Assembly (NCBI GenBank): GCA_964036295.1
Contig: OZ038470.1
Location: forward strand, 12,219,578 to 12,283,577
DNA length: 64,000 bases
Direction of reading: 5' to 3'
DNA from: Plumapathes pennacea
Lineage: Eukaryota > Cnidaria > Anthozoa > Antipatharia > Myriopathidae
Within the stretch, counting starts at the first letter, position 1. Each line of letters begins with the position of its first letter. The translations under genes and the position numbers were made by a program. The notes below the pieces were generated by a model, which saw only the letters and a program-made list of their open reading frames with translations, ran no database searches and was not told where the DNA came from. This document shows, piece by piece, positions 36,564 to 46,085 of the stretch.

Positions 36564-37976
36564 ATGAGTCACTCAAAAGGTTGGTTCAGTATTTCTTCTT
36601 CGACCCTTCCGATGAGGTTCCGTATGTAATTAAATTCTTTCTTGTTTTCGGGGATCCAAACCGAAGATTATTATCAGAGTTAAGCCGGATACACCAGATC
36701 AGTGTCTTTGCAAGTTGGGGTGCAAAACGCTTTCTTATAATGGCGGAGCACGAGCTAACATAACTAAGGCTGACCCTCCAAGGAGAGAGGCCCTCCCAGA
36801 AGGGTCACCCTTCTCTATTGAAATTCCTTGTTCCGTTGACATGATAGGTAGTGTCTCCCTGGGAGGAGGGTTCCCCTATCTAGCTAGGATAGCTCTCCCA
36901 GCAGGGACAACTTTTGGCCATGTAAACGGTTACCCTCCCAGGGGGGGGTCTAAGTTTAGCAGTGCCATGTTACTCTCAAATCCCGCCATATTTTATATTT
37001 TTTAATAGCTTCGCTTTTGGCGAGATAGCCCAAGGAACTATAGCGCTTGGCATGTAAAAGGGGGGGGGACTATCTTTTGACCCTTCTAATAGGGGGGTAG
37101 GGTCACCCTCCTTCCATGTAAACAGGGCTGAAAACTACAGACCAAAATATTGGCTTGAGTTCGAATAGGCTTGTTGTTTATCTTGCATCCTCAAAAATAC
37201 ACACAAGGAACTCTTCTTTTCACTCCATGGCAGCAAAGCAATATGGCACAGGCCGTCACCAGAGATTTCTTTATGGGATCGCCAACGGAACTCCTGCTCA
37301 ACGGGTGATGGGACCCAGTTTTTCTCAAACGCTGTTTGAGAACCCCACCAGTAAAGCGATCTGCAAGGCTGTGATAAATACAAAGTTTTTCAAAGGAATG
37401 GTTCAAGGCACTCTGGATCCGGAGAACTATGGTGGCTACATGGTCCAAGACGCGGCCTACTGTTTTGAAGCCGTCAAGGCTTTCGATTCTGCGGCGCCAA
37501 AGATGCAGGAAGCCGGGCAACCTGACTTCGCTCTGCTGTACAGGTCGCACTCCGCAAGCTACAACAGGTACAACCAGGACTTCGTGAAGAAATGGAAGCT
37601 GAAAAGTGCTGAGAGCGTTGTGCTGGGTCCAGCTGCCCAGATGTATGTGGCGTATGAATCTGCACTGGGAGACAAGGATCCAAGGCACCTTTGTATTGGC
37701 ATACTACCTTGCAATATGCTGTGGCCCTGGGTCGCGAAAGAACTCGACCCACACGTGCCGGAGACCAGCCTGTACAAGCCATGGTTCAAAGCAAATAAGT
37801 CAGATCACCAGTCGAGCGCAGAGCAATTTGTAGATAAGTTCTTTAGTAAAGACGACCTTGAAAAGTGCCAGCCCATTTTTAACGAGGGAATGATTAACGA
37901 GCTGAATTTTTTCCTCTCCGCGTGCAATCAAGATCTTGTTGATTACGATTTCGGCAAACCCACTCTACTTAATTAG
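36564..37976 (+). CDS. TenA/THI-4 (thiaminase II-like) protein, copy 2
   Basis: Coding exons 36564-36579 (ATGAGTCACTCAAAAG|GTTGG) and 37234-37976 join in frame to 252 aa; a 5'UTR exon ends at about 36182. The first exon is conserved in copies 3 and 4. An alternative start, ATG 37227 in the large exon, would replace the first five residues. The protein fits the TenA/PqqC heme-oxygenase-like helical fold. Asp78 and Tyr81 (VQDAAY), Cys165 (ILPCNMLWPW) and Glu228 (INELNFF) match the aminopyrimidine-binding and catalytic positions of bacterial TenA. Those enzymes hydrolyse thiamin breakdown products for salvage; the animal proteins are uncharacterised, so the substrate is unproven. No signal peptide. 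It ends at TAG where copy 3 has Trp. Confidence 0.85.
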
Positions 37977-38145
37977 CAGAATAAAGTTGTAGAATAGAGT
38001 GATGTTTTTAAGGGCTGGATTTTATCATTAGTTTATATTACACTTCTATAGATTTGGCCGGCAATAAATTGCGGTGATATCCCAACAGACTAGTGTTTGA
38101 ACTTAATGCTTTTGCTTTTTTGTTGGTATGGTACTTATGATGGTG

Positions 38146-38170
38146 CATAAGAAATAAAATATTTACTGTT
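38146..38170 (+). terminator. Polyadenylation region of TenA-like copy 2
   Basis: GAAATAAAATATT (AATAAA) about 180 bp after the stop, kept at the same place in copy 3. An earlier AATAAA (CGGCAATAAATTG) lies about 90 bp after the stop. Confidence 0.45.
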
Positions 38171-38458
38171 TCACAAAAATATGTTTCATTGCAATCTCCC
38201 AACGACACCCATTGGAAAACTTGTTATCAGAGGCAAGTGCGTTAGTGCCCAGCACATGGAACGTTCGCCTAAAACTAACTGGTAATCCCAAGCGTCGTAT
38301 GTGAATATTGGTAACCTTCTTCTGAGCCGTGTGAACGAGATTTGGCCTCGCTTCTGGTGGGAAAATTGCGCGGCGCCACGCCGAGGGGCCCGTATCTCTT
38401 GTCTCATCACCCAAAGCGATAGGAGCCGAGAAACTTCAAGGCCAATTTCGTGTGAACC

Positions 38459-39715
38459 GGGCAGGTACAAAACCTGGACCCCCCTATTTGGACCCCCATT
38501 TGGACCCCCATTTGGACCCCCTTTTGGACCCCCATTTGGACCCCCATTTTTTTAAAAAAATAAAATATATATTAATAATTAATGATGATAATATTGATGT
38601 AATAATAATACAATTTCTCATATATAATTAAATGAAAAGCCAATAAAACTGCGAGCTGTGAGCTGCGAGCTGAAAAGTCACTTTAAAAAATTAAAAAGAA
38701 AATAGAAAAAAGTCCGTCTTTTTGTGTTTGCTTCGCTTTGTTTGTCAGCGATTTTTTTCTTAATAGCACTTTTTTTTTGTAGCAACAATTTACAACAAAA
38801 TATAAAGGGGTCAGTTTATTTCTTCACACTGGTTGTCTGCTTTATGTCTTTCCTGCAAGGTAAACGTCACTTATTTATTTAATTTTAACCGTCTTTACTT
38901 GTGGTTTACTTCGCTGTACAGTCAACTCACTGTAATCAAGACGCGAAAAAGCGAAAGAAGAATGCAAGTGATTCCAGTAAAAGGCTGTGCAAGTGTGTGT
39001 TTTCGCCTGTTAAGTGTATATACCTGACGGGAAAAGTGACGATATGCATTGATTACTCCCTACTGTCAGGTCTGGTATATTTTATTATTTCCAGGGACGT
39101 ACCTGTCATCAGGTCTATTTTCAGGTCTGTTATAAAACTTCGTAAACATCCGGTGTCCGCTTTGAAAGGATTTTTTTATTGAAATGTTTAATAAAAATGT
39201 GTCCGCTGTCCGCCTTAGAGATAGTTCAGTTACAGCGGAGAAACAAGTGAAATTCAGCAGGGACCAAATTTGCTGTCCGCCTTTTTAGAGAGTGTCCGCT
39301 TAGAGAGAGTTGACTGTATTCAAACCAGAAATGCCAGTAAAGGCTGGTTCACACGAGCAAGCAAGCGCAAATGCAAACGCAAGCGCAAGCGGTAAAATTT
39401 GTGAAGCAAGTCTCTCGTGTGCCAGGGCCGGAAAGATCCGCTCTACAGGAGTCGTGCAGCGTTTCCGGTTTCACAAAAAGACGGACTTTTTTCCATTTTC
39501 TTTTTAATTTTTTAAAGTGACTTTTCAGCTCGCAGCCCACAGCTCGCAGTTTTATTGGCTTTTCATTTAATTATATATGAGAAATTGTATTATTATTACA
39601 TCAATATTATCATCATTAATTATTAATATATATATATTTTTTTTAAAAAAATGGGGGTCCAAATGGGGGTCCAAATGGGGGTCCAAATAGGGGGGTCCAG
39701 GTTTTATACCTGCCC
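38459..39715. mobile_element. Non-autonomous Mutator-like element, long TIRs, 10-bp TSD
   Basis: 1257 bp. The target duplication CGTGTGAACC is perfect at 38449-38458 and 39716-39725. Termini start GGGCAGGTA and continue as inverted repeats of about 250 bp; each TIR begins with tandem ATTTGGACCCCC units, then an AT-rich block, then a CTGCGAGCTGTGAGCTGCGAG-like block. The interior (about 38715-39480) has no transposase and contains a reused stretch with GTCCGC repeats. The paralogous spacer at about 35783-35803 lacks it, so this is a dated insertion. A 10-bp TSD with long TIRs is typical of the MULE superfamily. Confidence 0.92.
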
Positions 39716-39865
39716 CGTGTGAACCATATTACTGCGAGATCACCTCGCGAACGAAACTCAGCGTGCTTGTGAAAGGCCTGGCCCCGGCCCGCGTATTGTA
39801 TTATTTGATCACAACATGGCTATTTGTAAACTTGCGCAGAGTCATTTAGCAGAGTCAACATGAAT

Positions 39866-39873
39866 TATATAAG
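39866..39873 (+). promoter_or_regulatory. TATA-like box upstream of TenA-like copy 3
   Basis: TATATAAG, identical in context to that of copy 2. The inserted element ends 140 bp further upstream, so the core promoter of copy 3 is intact but its distal upstream region is separated. Confidence 0.4.
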
Positions 39874-40492
39874 TAAAGAACTGAATACAGACACGCCGAA
39901 ACACATCATGCCCAAAGGCGATTACACATTCCTGCTATTCAAGCTATCAAGATTGACATTCCTGCACGAACGCAACTGCTGTGAAAACTGACACTGCCGA
40001 GCTGGCATGATTGACTTGTTGTTCCTGTTTACAGATTTCCGCAGTGCATTAAAATCAAGTACAGTCTGTGTTTCTCTGTAGCTGGTACGCTGAAGTTCTA
40101 AGATTTAAAGGTAAGATAAACTTTTGAAATCTCTGGGCAGGGAGGCCGCTGAAGTTCGGATTCCCAGGTGCAGCTTTCTCTTTTTTAAGGCCTTGGTAGC
40201 GTGGCAGGAGTGAAAAGCTCTGGCTTTTTTTTTTTTCTTTTTTGATGTTGGGACACAAGCATATGCACCTTCTGTAGCACCATAATGTCTTCAGTCTCCT
40301 GTCGTGAATAATGTCAAAGATTTGTACAGCCCTTTGTTAAGAATGCTTCTGAAAACATAGCTGAAGCGCACTGTAAAGATTCTGATTTTTTTTCGGAAGC
40401 CACTCATCGGAAATTAACTCGTTGTGAGTATTACCATACAAACGTGATTACTACAGGACTTTTTTCCTTCTAGATATCAAACACCAGTTGGA

Positions 40493-41922
40493 ATGAGTCA
40501 CTCAAAAGGTTGGTTCAGTATTTCTTCTTCGACCCTTCCGATGAGGTTCCGTATGTAATTAAATTCTTTCTTGTTTTCGGGGATCCAAACCGAAGATTAT
40601 TATCAGAGTTAAGCCGGATACACCAGATCAGTGTCTTTGCAAGTTGGGGTGCAAAACGCTTTCTTATAATGGCGGAGCACGAGCTAACACAACTAAGGCT
40701 GACCCTCCAAGGAGAGAGGCCCTCCCAGAAGGGTCACCCTTCTCTATTGAAATTCCTTGTTCCGTTGTCTCCCTGGGAGGAGGGTTCCCCTATCTAGCTA
40801 GGATAGCTCTCCCAGCAGGGACAACTTTTGGCCATGTAAACGGTTACCCTCCCAGGGGGGGGCTAAGTTTAGCAGTGCCATGTTACTCTCAAATCCCGCC
40901 ATATTTTATATTTTTTAATAGCTTCGCTTTTGGCGAGATAGCCCAAGGAACTATAGCGCTTGGCATGTAAAGGGGGGGGGGGGGGGACTATCTTTTGACC
41001 CTTCTAATAGGGGATAGGGGGGTAGGGTCACCCTCCTTCCATGTAAACAGGGCTGAAAACTACAGACCAAAATATTGGCTTGAGTTCGAATAGGCTTGTT
41101 GTTTATCTTGCATCCTCAAAAATGCACACAAGGAACTCTTCTTTTCACTCCATGGCAGCAAAGCAATATGGCACAGGCCGTCACCAGAGATTTCTTTATG
41201 GGATCGCCAACGGAACTCCTGCTCAACGGGTGATGGGACCCAGTTTTTCTCAAACGCTGTTTGAGAACCCCACCAGTAAAGCGATCTGCAAGGCTGTGAT
41301 AAATACAAAGTTTTTCAAAGGAATGGTCCAAGGCACTCTGGATCCGGAGAACTATGGTGGCTACATGGTCCAAGACGCGGCCTACTGTTTTGAAGCCGTC
41401 AAGGCTTTCGATTCTGCGGCGCCAAAGATGCAGGAAGCCGGGCAACCTGACTTCGCTCTGCTGTACAGGTCGCACTCCGCAAGCTACAACAGGTACAACC
41501 AGGACTTCGTGAAGAAATGGAAGCTGAAAAGTGCTGAGAGCGTTGTGCTGGGTCCAGCTGCCCAGATGTATGTGGCGTATGAATCTGTACTGGCAGACAA
41601 GGATCCAAGGCACCTTTGTATTGGCATACTACCTTGCAATATGCTGTGGCCCTGGGTCGCGAAAGAACTCGACCCACACGTGCCGGAGACCAGCCTGTAC
41701 AAGCCATGGTTCAAAGCAAATAAGTCAGATCACCAGTCGAGCGCAGAGCAATTTGTAGATAAGTTCTTCAGTAAAGACGACCTTGAAAAGTGCCAGCCCA
41801 TTTTTAACGAGGGGATGATTAACGAGCTGAATTTTTTCCTCTCCGCGTGCGGTGAAGATCTTGTTGATTACGATATCGGCAAACCCGCTCCACCTAATTG
41901 GCAGAATAAAGTTGTAGAATAG
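40493..41922 (+). CDS. TenA/THI-4 (thiaminase II-like) protein, copy 3
   Basis: Coding exons 40493-40508 and 41159-41922, 259 aa; 5'UTR exon ends at 40110. Almost identical to copy 2, with the same pocket residues (Asp, Tyr, Cys, Glu). Differences include VLADKD for ALGDKD and a C-terminus of YDIGKPAPPNWQNKVVE, because TGG replaces the TAG of copies 1 and 2. The intron has a 15-bp deletion relative to copy 2 near 40768. About 195 bp of 3' flank are shared with copies 1 and 2 before homology stops at 42118. It is the only one of the first three copies with the longer tail. Confidence 0.85.
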
Positions 41923-42215
41923 AGTGATGTTTTTAAGGGCTGGATTTTATCATTAGTTTATATTACACTTCTATAGATTTGGCCGGCAATAAATTGCGGT
42001 GATATCCCAACAGGCTAGTGTTTGAACTTAATGCTTTTGCTTTTTTGTTGGTATGGTACTTATGATGGTGCATAAGAAATAAAATATTTACTGTTTCACA
42101 AAAATATGTTTTATTGCAATTGGTATTGTAACGGACCGAGGCCAGTGCGCTCTGGCCTTTCACCGGAGCCTAAGAAGGCCGAAGAACAAGTTGATCCGCA
42201 TCCCCCCTATCGAGG

Positions 42216-42340
42216 AGGTTGGAAATCGTCGGGGGTCCACAGGGGCTCGAGATTGGAAATCGTCGGGGGTCCACAGGGGCTTGAGATTGGAAATCGTCGG
42301 GGGTCCACAGGGGCTCGAGATTGGAAATCATTGGGGGTTG
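42216..42340 (+). repeat. Minisatellite, about 36-bp unit
   Basis: Four near-perfect units of GGAAATCGTCGGGGGTCCAC + AGGGGCTCGAGATT; the last unit is diverged. Confidence 0.85.
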
Positions 42341-42417
42341 AAATGCAATAAAAGTGTCCACTTACCCGCCTGATTGTGAATCACAATCAAGCTGGCAAGT
42401 GAACACTTATTGCATTT
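42341..42417. repeat. 77-bp palindrome
   Basis: AAATGCAATAAAAGTGTCCA ... GATTGTGA is followed by its inverse TCACAATC ... GAACACTTATTGCATTT. The RNA or single strand would fold into a long hairpin. Confidence 0.8.
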
Positions 42418-43310
42418 ACAGCGCCTATAAACTCGCTATCTGAGGACTGAGGACTGAGGACTGTCATGAACTATGCCAACAGTTAACTCAGTTTCAACCA
42501 TCGTTTCTGGCCGCCACTGGATCTTTCATTGTACGTGTGCGTGTTTTTCACAGTAGAGGTTCAAGTCTGTCTTAAGTCAGATGTTCTCCAACAATGTTAC
42601 GAATTTCGTTTACCAGAGAGTTCACACGAGTACTTTTCGAGGATTCTTCTGAGGCAAGTTCACTTTTTATTTCCATACTCATTTATTATTAGCCTATAGC
42701 TCAGCAGCTATCACTGAAGATACAAAACAGAAAATATTTTACACGGCGTTCAGTACGCGCTACGAGCGGATTCAAAACGTGTTTACTTATTTCTGATCAG
42801 TGACTGTCATGACTTTTGGCGACGTCCTTCAATAATTCGCGGTTAAGCATGCTCAGGGAGCACGTACAGCGGTTACAAACTTCCGTTTGGGTAAACAACT
42901 AAATTGGATAGCAAAACCACAATGAGATCAGACCGGAAAATGGTGGACAGAATTTCCGCGGCACAGGCGACTACAAAGACTCCGAAGGTGTCTGTGCATC
43001 ACGATGCCGCGCAAACACTTGGCAGCTTGCTCAAATCGTACGGGTAAAGCCTACCGACAGGCACGTTCTAGCGAACCTGGCGTTATGTCTTTCCTGTGGT
43101 TTGTGCTGCACACGCAAATGCTTCGCTGACCTCATTTATGAACTATGCTCCTAAAGGCTACTGCAAACCTAAGTCCGAAGGTCAATCTTGAGTCCTTCCG
43201 TTTGCAAATACAAGTTCGCTCCAGGATAGCCGAAATATTATTCTTTATTATTCCAAGAAGCCCAATTATTCTTTATTATTCCAAGAAGCCCAAAAAACTG
43301 CAGAGCACAG

Positions 43311-44090
43311 TGCACCAGAAGCTGAAAAACATGTGTGGAATCAAGATAAAGAATACCAACAGTTCTTCGAAGTGGGCACTCAAGTTAAAGTAAGATGGAC
43401 CAAAGAAGAAATTGGGGGAACAGGTTGGAGGCCGGGGTGGTACAGTGCCGAGGTACAAGAGGCTGACATTGTATCAGATGAAATCACATTGGTTTACTTA
43501 TCAGAGCCGGATTCGACCTATACATGCGAAGTGACCCCACTTCTTGCAGGGGTGTATCGAAAACGAAGACCCCGAAAACGAAGACCTAAGACCCAGAAAA
43601 CGAAGAGCCCAAAATAAATTAACATAAATTTGCGGGGTCTTCGTTTTCTGGGTCTTCGTTTTCGATTTTCGGTGGTGGGTGTATCGAAAACGGGTGTATC
43701 GAAAACGAAGACCCCGAAAACGAAGACCTAGGACCCAGAAAACGAAGACCCCAAAATAAATTAACATAAATTTGCGGGGTCTTCGTTTTCGATTTTCGGT
43801 GGTGGGTGTATCGAAAACGAAGACCCCGAAAACGAAGACCCCAACAGTAATAGCCAACAGCTTCACTAAGTGGCACTCTATTTCATACTGCTTGTTCAAG
43901 CTTTACGACGAGTGGCAAAAATTGCGGGGTCTTCGTTTTCGATACACCCACCACCGAAAATCGAAAACGAAGACCCCGCAAATTTATGTTAATTTATTTT
44001 GGGGTCTTCGTTTTCTGGGTCTTAGGTCTTCGTTTTCGGGGTCTTCGTTTTCGATACACCCCTTCTTGCAGAGGGTAAACTGAGACTGAT
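43311..44090 (+). pseudogene. Transposon-borne ORF interrupted by foldback insertion
   Basis: The frame from about 43311 (WNQDKEYQQFFEVGTQV...RWTKEE...GWYSAEVQ...TLVYLSEPDSTYTCEVTPLLA) is open to 43549. After removing the 512-bp insert and one copy of its target duplication, it reads on for 12 codons to TAG at 44090. The VGTQVKVRW...GWYSAEV pattern resembles a small SH3-like barrel. A 28-bp tandem duplication at 43237-43292 disrupts the upstream frame. I do not recognise the family; it is probably the tail of a transposon protein. Confidence 0.5.
43550..44061. mobile_element. Foldback element with 10-bp TSD
   Basis: Termini GGGTGTATCGAAAACGAAGA and its inverse, with target duplication CTTCTTGCAG at 43540-43549 and 44062-44071. 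The body is made of repeated GAAAACGAAGACCC modules on both strands plus AAATAAATTAACATAAATTT blocks, so it can fold on itself almost entirely. No coding capacity; Mutator-like by TSD length. Confidence 0.88.
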
Positions 44091-44458
44091 TCAAGGGTAG
44101 TAGACAAGTTTAATGGTACAGAAGTTGTTGGCTGTACTGTAGGTCTTTAATTCTCTTTATGAAGTCTGGCTGAACAAAGTATACTGTATTTTGGCTGTTA
44201 CAAAAGCAGTTGCATTTTTATGATATATTTATTATAAGTATTACCTTCCCATATACTTACTGTATTATAGTTTCTTTGACATTTGATATTTGTCATTCAG
44301 TTTAATACCTAAATGCTGCATGTATTTTTTCAATCAAAATTCTAATCCTTATATTGTACATAGATATCATATTGATATCAGTAATTTATATAAATGTGGT
44401 AATATATAAAACCTTGACTCAACAAAACAATTTAACTGCTTATCTGTTGATGAGCAAG

Positions 44459-44700
44459 ACTGGAAATCCTTAGGGGTCGAATAAACCAAGTGTGGATTTC
44501 CTCAGGGGTCCCCCCAAAATGGGATGTCCTCAATATAGGGGGGAGGGGCAAACATTGGAAATCTTCAGGGGACCAGGGCTCCAAATGCTGGAAATCTTCA
44601 GGGCCGAACAAGGAGAAATGCTGGAAATCTTCAGGGGACCAGGGGTTCAAACACTGGAAATCTTCAGGGGTTCTAGGAGCTTAAGGTAGGATTTCCTCAG
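44459..44700 (+). repeat. Degenerate minisatellite CTGGAAATCTTCAGGGG
   Basis: At least five units, some spaced by GACCAGGG(C/G)TCCAAA-like text. Related to the array at 42216 and in the same orientation. Confidence 0.75.
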
Positions 44701-45556
44701 GGGTCCCCTCTAATAAAGGGACATCCTCGATAGGGGGGTGCGGATATTAAATGGAATAGCCCAACTACGAAACGCAGCTTAGACACGAGTGAAGCAGAAC
44801 GTTTATTAATTGCGAAACCTGAGCTTATATGGGGATCAGTGACAGTCAACTACGTCACATCCGACAGTAGCCAGGTACATGTGTTGTGCAACACTGAAAA
44901 CGAACCATATGGGGTTTCTCTCGACACGACCGGTATAAATCATAACGACATTTCCTAGTGACTACAACACAGCAGAAGAGGGTAAATTCTGACAAACTAC
45001 AAGTTCGTTACAGTATGGTACAAGTAGTAAAACGTTATTTTAACACGCTTGCTCCGCTTCCCCCCCCCCCCCCCCCTCCCCCCCCCCCACTGAAAGGCGC
45101 AATCCAGCAAGCGCAGGGCCGCTGAGGCCACTTCCCTGTCAACAAATGAACACACTATTCAGAAAATCAGAATGTAGGACTTTTTCGGGTGTTTTACTCA
45201 AATGAGATATACCTGGGGGAGGGGATCCTGATTTCAGATCATTCCTTAGTTACCAGTTTCCGGTCTGCCAATATTAACTTTGTACCGGTCTCCTCCTGGC
45301 ATCGTGTGTTAGCTGTCTGAGCTGAGTGACGGGACATCATGATACGGCTTGCCGTGAGTTAAGGTAAAGATGTGTTGCATGTTTACTCACTCGAGTGCTC
45401 TATGTTTGTTGCATGGTTACTGCATGCTGTAAACAAACAAAACTTTAGCATAAAAATTGTCGTCGCCGCCGCCACTTGTACATATTTCTGTATAAAATGT
45501 CGAGTTTCCTTCCCTCGAATTCTGGTTCCCAGTTCAGTTTGTGTTTGCCTGTGATA

Positions 45557-45870
45557 CTTCCCTTGTTTCGTGACTTTTGTGCACTTCGTCGTTGTCGATT
45601 TTTCCCTTTATCCGAGATGTATTGTTCACATGTGCTTACTAGGATTTTCATGTTGACAGTGAGATGATATAAAAAAGTAGATCTTTCGATTCTAAAACAC
45701 GACGGAAAAAGGAACAGTGCGCATTTCTCGGGTTCACGGGTTCACGGGTTCAAGTTCGTTTCATACTGGAGTTCGTGAACGAGTTATTTTAGCGTTACAG
45801 CTGTAAAACATTCGAACGAAAAAAATTATAAACACTGCACCTCCTTTGTTTATGTTTCATGAACTCGCTT
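45557..45870 (+). repeat. Duplicated block, copy B
   Basis: See copy A at 33895-34174. Copy B ends about 200 bp before the splice acceptor of the first PH-gene coding exon, so it may carry that gene's promoter or UTR. Confidence 0.8.
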
Positions 45871-46085
45871 AATCTACTGCATATATATTGCCCCGGGAAT
45901 TAAAAGCTTTACCTAAAACTTATTCGTAAGTATATAGACTCTTTCTTGCTGTTGAAAGATCAACGTCGAATATCTGTCAGGAAGTGTTGCTCACGTTTGA
46001 TGACATTTATATCAAATAGATATTGAAGTGTATGTTTCACCGCTTTTCATTGCTTCTCTTTGATTCTAGTGGTTTTTCGAGAAAG

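Larger units (their letters stand above)
42194..44745. mobile_element. Possible composite TIR element enclosing an ORF fragment
   Basis: ATCCGCATCCCCCCTATCGA at 42194 is the inverse of the sequence ending at 44745 (TCGATAGGGGGGTGCGGAT). Both ends carry subterminal tandem arrays of TGGAAATC-TC-GGGG units (42218-42335 and 44459-44700). No clear target duplication is seen, so the boundaries are approximate. The enclosed frame and the nested foldback fit a decayed DNA transposon. Confidence 0.5.
42118..46069. other. Transposon cluster and 5' region of the PH gene
   Basis: Holds the composite element 42194-44745 with its minisatellites, a palindrome and a foldback insertion. A poly-C run follows at about 45060-45089, then the duplicated block B (45557-45870) and the 5' flank or UTR of the PH gene. 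Apart from the transposon-like frame near 43311-44090, no coding exon is supported. Confidence 0.5.

Noticed and set aside
37191-37782. Antisense frames across the TenA-like copies
   Set aside because: They recur wherever the copies recur and have no domain or splice logic; coding evidence is on the plus strand.
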